From: Haliclona indistincta
Lineage: Eukaryota > Porifera > Demospongiae > Haplosclerida > Chalinidae
Assembly (NCBI GenBank): GCA_964017065.1
Contig: OZ024783.1
Coordinates: 13,514,040 to 13,578,039, forward strand
DNA length: 64,000 bases
Reading direction: 5' to 3'
Positions 61,829 to 64,000 of this stretch are shown here, piece by piece. The notes beneath the pieces were generated by a model. That model was not told the origin of the DNA, did no database searches, and worked only from the letters and a program-made list of their open reading frames with translations. The stretch's first letter is position 1; each line of letters opens with the position of its first letter. Made by a program: the position numbers and the translations under genes.

Positions 61829-64000
61829 ATGGATCCAGCACTACTAGTTTTGTTGCTGCTGTTAGCTGTACCTTCCATTGCTTCATTGAACAGCACTGGT
61901 GTTTACTATGTCACACCTAGTAATGCAGTTGGTCATGAGCAGTCATGTCTTCCACACATGATATGTCACAACCTTTCCTACTATATCTCTCAGCCACAGC
62001 ACTTTTTCACTTCTGACACCAGCATCATCTTCTTGGAAGGAGAACACAGTTTTGACAGAGAAGATTGTGTACAAGTCAGTAACGTAAACAACCTGACACT
62101 GAAGGGACAGGGTCAGTGGCCAGTAGCAGGACCGGAGGAGACTGTGATGCAGTCTACTGTCATTATCAACTGCACCAGAGAATTCGAAGGAGGAGGAGGG
62201 TTCTTCTTTGGCTTTGGTACCTCTCATAACATCACAGTTGAAGGTCTTACAGTAGTCAATTGCGGCTGTAGACGTTTGGGCCCACGGCCTCTTGATTACA
62301 GGGCTGTGTTCCATTTTTATGCTGTTCACAACCTATTTTATCTCAAGAACTCAATACAACCATGGTTAGGATATGGAATACATGTGTTAGAAAGTGACAA
62401 TGTTACAGTCACCAACTGCTCCTACTATCATCCAATATTTTGTGGCAATTACGAGGAAGGTGATGGAATAGGCATAGACCAAACAACATATGGAAATACA
62501 ACCTATGCAATATCATATTCAAACTTTACCATGAGCTGCAAACACAGTGAGAAAAGAGAAGGAGCGGACATCGCTGTAGCAGGAGTGGGCATCTCCGTAA
62601 CAACTGCAAAAGTGGTCTTAAGCCATTTGATATTTTCATACAATAGTGGTACAAATATACATGCTTTCGCTACAGAAGAATTGGATTTACTTATCAGCGA
62701 TTGTGTTTTCTCATATTCACTTAGTAGAGGAGTAGAAATGTTAACTGATGAAGGCAAATTAAACATCACAATACACAACACCTTATTTGAGGAAAATGCA
62801 TCTTCACCTTTTATGCCTACTAGTGAGTTAGATTTGTGATGCCTGAAGCCGTCTGCTTCACTGTCTCTACTGGTTGAGAACTCAACTATTATACACACTT
62901 CAACAGCAGACAAAGCAGTACATATTGAAGGTTGTCTTAATTTCGATGTAAAGTTTGTCAGCACAACGATGAAATTTGCCAATCTCGCCACTGCTGTTTC
63001 AGTAAAGACCAGTCAATGTTCAAATGCTCACCTGAAAATAGAACACTGTTTGCTAGATAGAAGCCGCAATGTGAACTTCCTTCTGCATTCATATCAAGTG
63101 AACACTGTCATTGTGAACAGCACATTCTCAAACAACTTAGGTGGCAAATCAGTGATTTTAATGTACGGGTCTTCAAAATTTAATGTTATCAAGGACTCCA
63201 AAATAGTAGACAACAACATGACCGGGTTAACACTCATTTCATCTACTGTCAGGTTTGCTGGTTACAATGTGATACAAAACAACAGCAACATAGACGGAGC
63301 AGGTATCGCACTTTCATATGAATCCAATATAGTAGTTGATGGCGAGTTGTTCCTGTGCAATAACACTGCTTACAGGCATGGTGGAGGTATTTTTTTGTTG
63401 AGATCAATTGCTTTGGCAGAATTTTGTACTTTGAGGTTTTCTCAAAATTCGAACTCCCGGTTAATTTTTCAGCAAAACAGAGCAGGAAAAGGAGGCAGTG
63501 ATACATATGGTCTTCAACTGACGGACTGTAAACAACATGTATACTTTGTTAATGATATAAAGACTGTAGGACTTCCCAATGAAACTTCATATTACTTTGA
63601 CACACCTCTCATGAAAAATCTTCGTTTCAGTAACACTGACAAACTCTCCTCCATGTCCTCTGACCCCATCATGGTCTGTTTTTGTAACAAAAGTAAATAA
63701 CCGGACTGCTCTGATAGGACACAGCATCGCATACAAACATATCCAGGACTAGAGATCAACACATCGATAGCAACAGTAGGATACTATGGTGGTACAAGTC
63801 CTGGTGCTGTGCTGGTCACTGCTCAAGGTGCAACACTAGTGCGATACTATGGTCAAAATCTGACTACTAACTGTTTCCAGCTCCACATTCTCCTGCAGAA
63901 CACATCCTCAACAACAGCACTGGTTGATATCAGAGTGGATGGTGGACTACACGACTGGGGTGTGTCTATTGGAGTGGACACTCTAGAGTGTCCAATTGGC
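61829..64000 (+). pseudogene. Beta-helix, multi-pass membrane protein, second copy, two premature stops, runs off the window
   Basis: Aligns to 33668-35840 from the same ATG and signal peptide. All indels seen are multiples of three (for example EFEGGGGFFFGFG for EGGGFFF), but CGA has become TGA at 62837-62839 and TTA has become TAA at 63698-63700. The frame is otherwise open between them. The long history of in-frame change followed by two point stops points to recent loss of function. The membrane part lies beyond the window. Confidence 0.85.

Overview
The window looks like genomic DNA from a demosponge. Amphimedon queenslandica is my best guess, but no species marker is present. Evidence: many short introns with GT..AG ends, AT-rich spacers, an animal NEK10 orthologue with 15 coding exons, a Neuralized-domain/coiled-coil/TKL-type kinase, an ankyrin-ROCO-death-domain protein, and dense DNA transposons and MITEs. 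There is one 200-base assembly gap (27978-28177).

Layout. Unit 1 starts at or before base 1. It holds, in order: an uncharacterised 668-residue protein (188-2194, -); a complete NEK10-like kinase gene (3063-9403, -); three related genes for a small type I membrane protein, called here family A/B/C (9768-12273, +; only B is intact); GA- and CA-rich spacer; an ankyrin-Roc-COR-death-domain gene (15725-25622 and beyond, -) whose large intron carries a 4.9 kb LINE with a 25-bp target-site duplication and a nested TTAA-flanked MITE; a PIF/Harbinger element (HARBI1-like transposase + strand, coiled-coil partner - strand); a Neuralized-coiled-coil-kinase gene (29643-31669, -) with a one-base frameshift; a 1241-residue beta-helix/multi-pass membrane protein (33668-37393, +); and an RNF14-like RBR ubiquitin-ligase pseudogene (37590-38281, -).

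Unit 2 starts at 39944 and repeats the order: 670-residue protein, NEK10, A, B, C, spacer (to about 59415). The part equivalent to 15.8-33.6 kb (ROCO, LINE, Harbinger, kinase) is missing. In its place is a foldback element carrying about 1.06 kb of nearly pure TTTC repeat (59507-61793), directly followed by a second beta-helix/membrane gene (61829 to window end) broken by two stop codons. So this is an approximately 40-kb tandem duplication with a large internal deletion, or possibly two haplotypes joined by the assembler. Both NEK10 copies and both B copies are open; A and C are broken in both units.

Comparing the two units base by base acts as a natural experiment on mutation. It shows presence/absence of a hAT element with 8-bp target-site duplication, three foldback elements found only in unit 2 whose two arms co-vary within each copy, and many micro-insertions that look like transposon footprints (TA to TACATGTA, TA to TACTGTA, CA to CATGCA). 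Two of these CATGCA insertions independently broke the two A genes.
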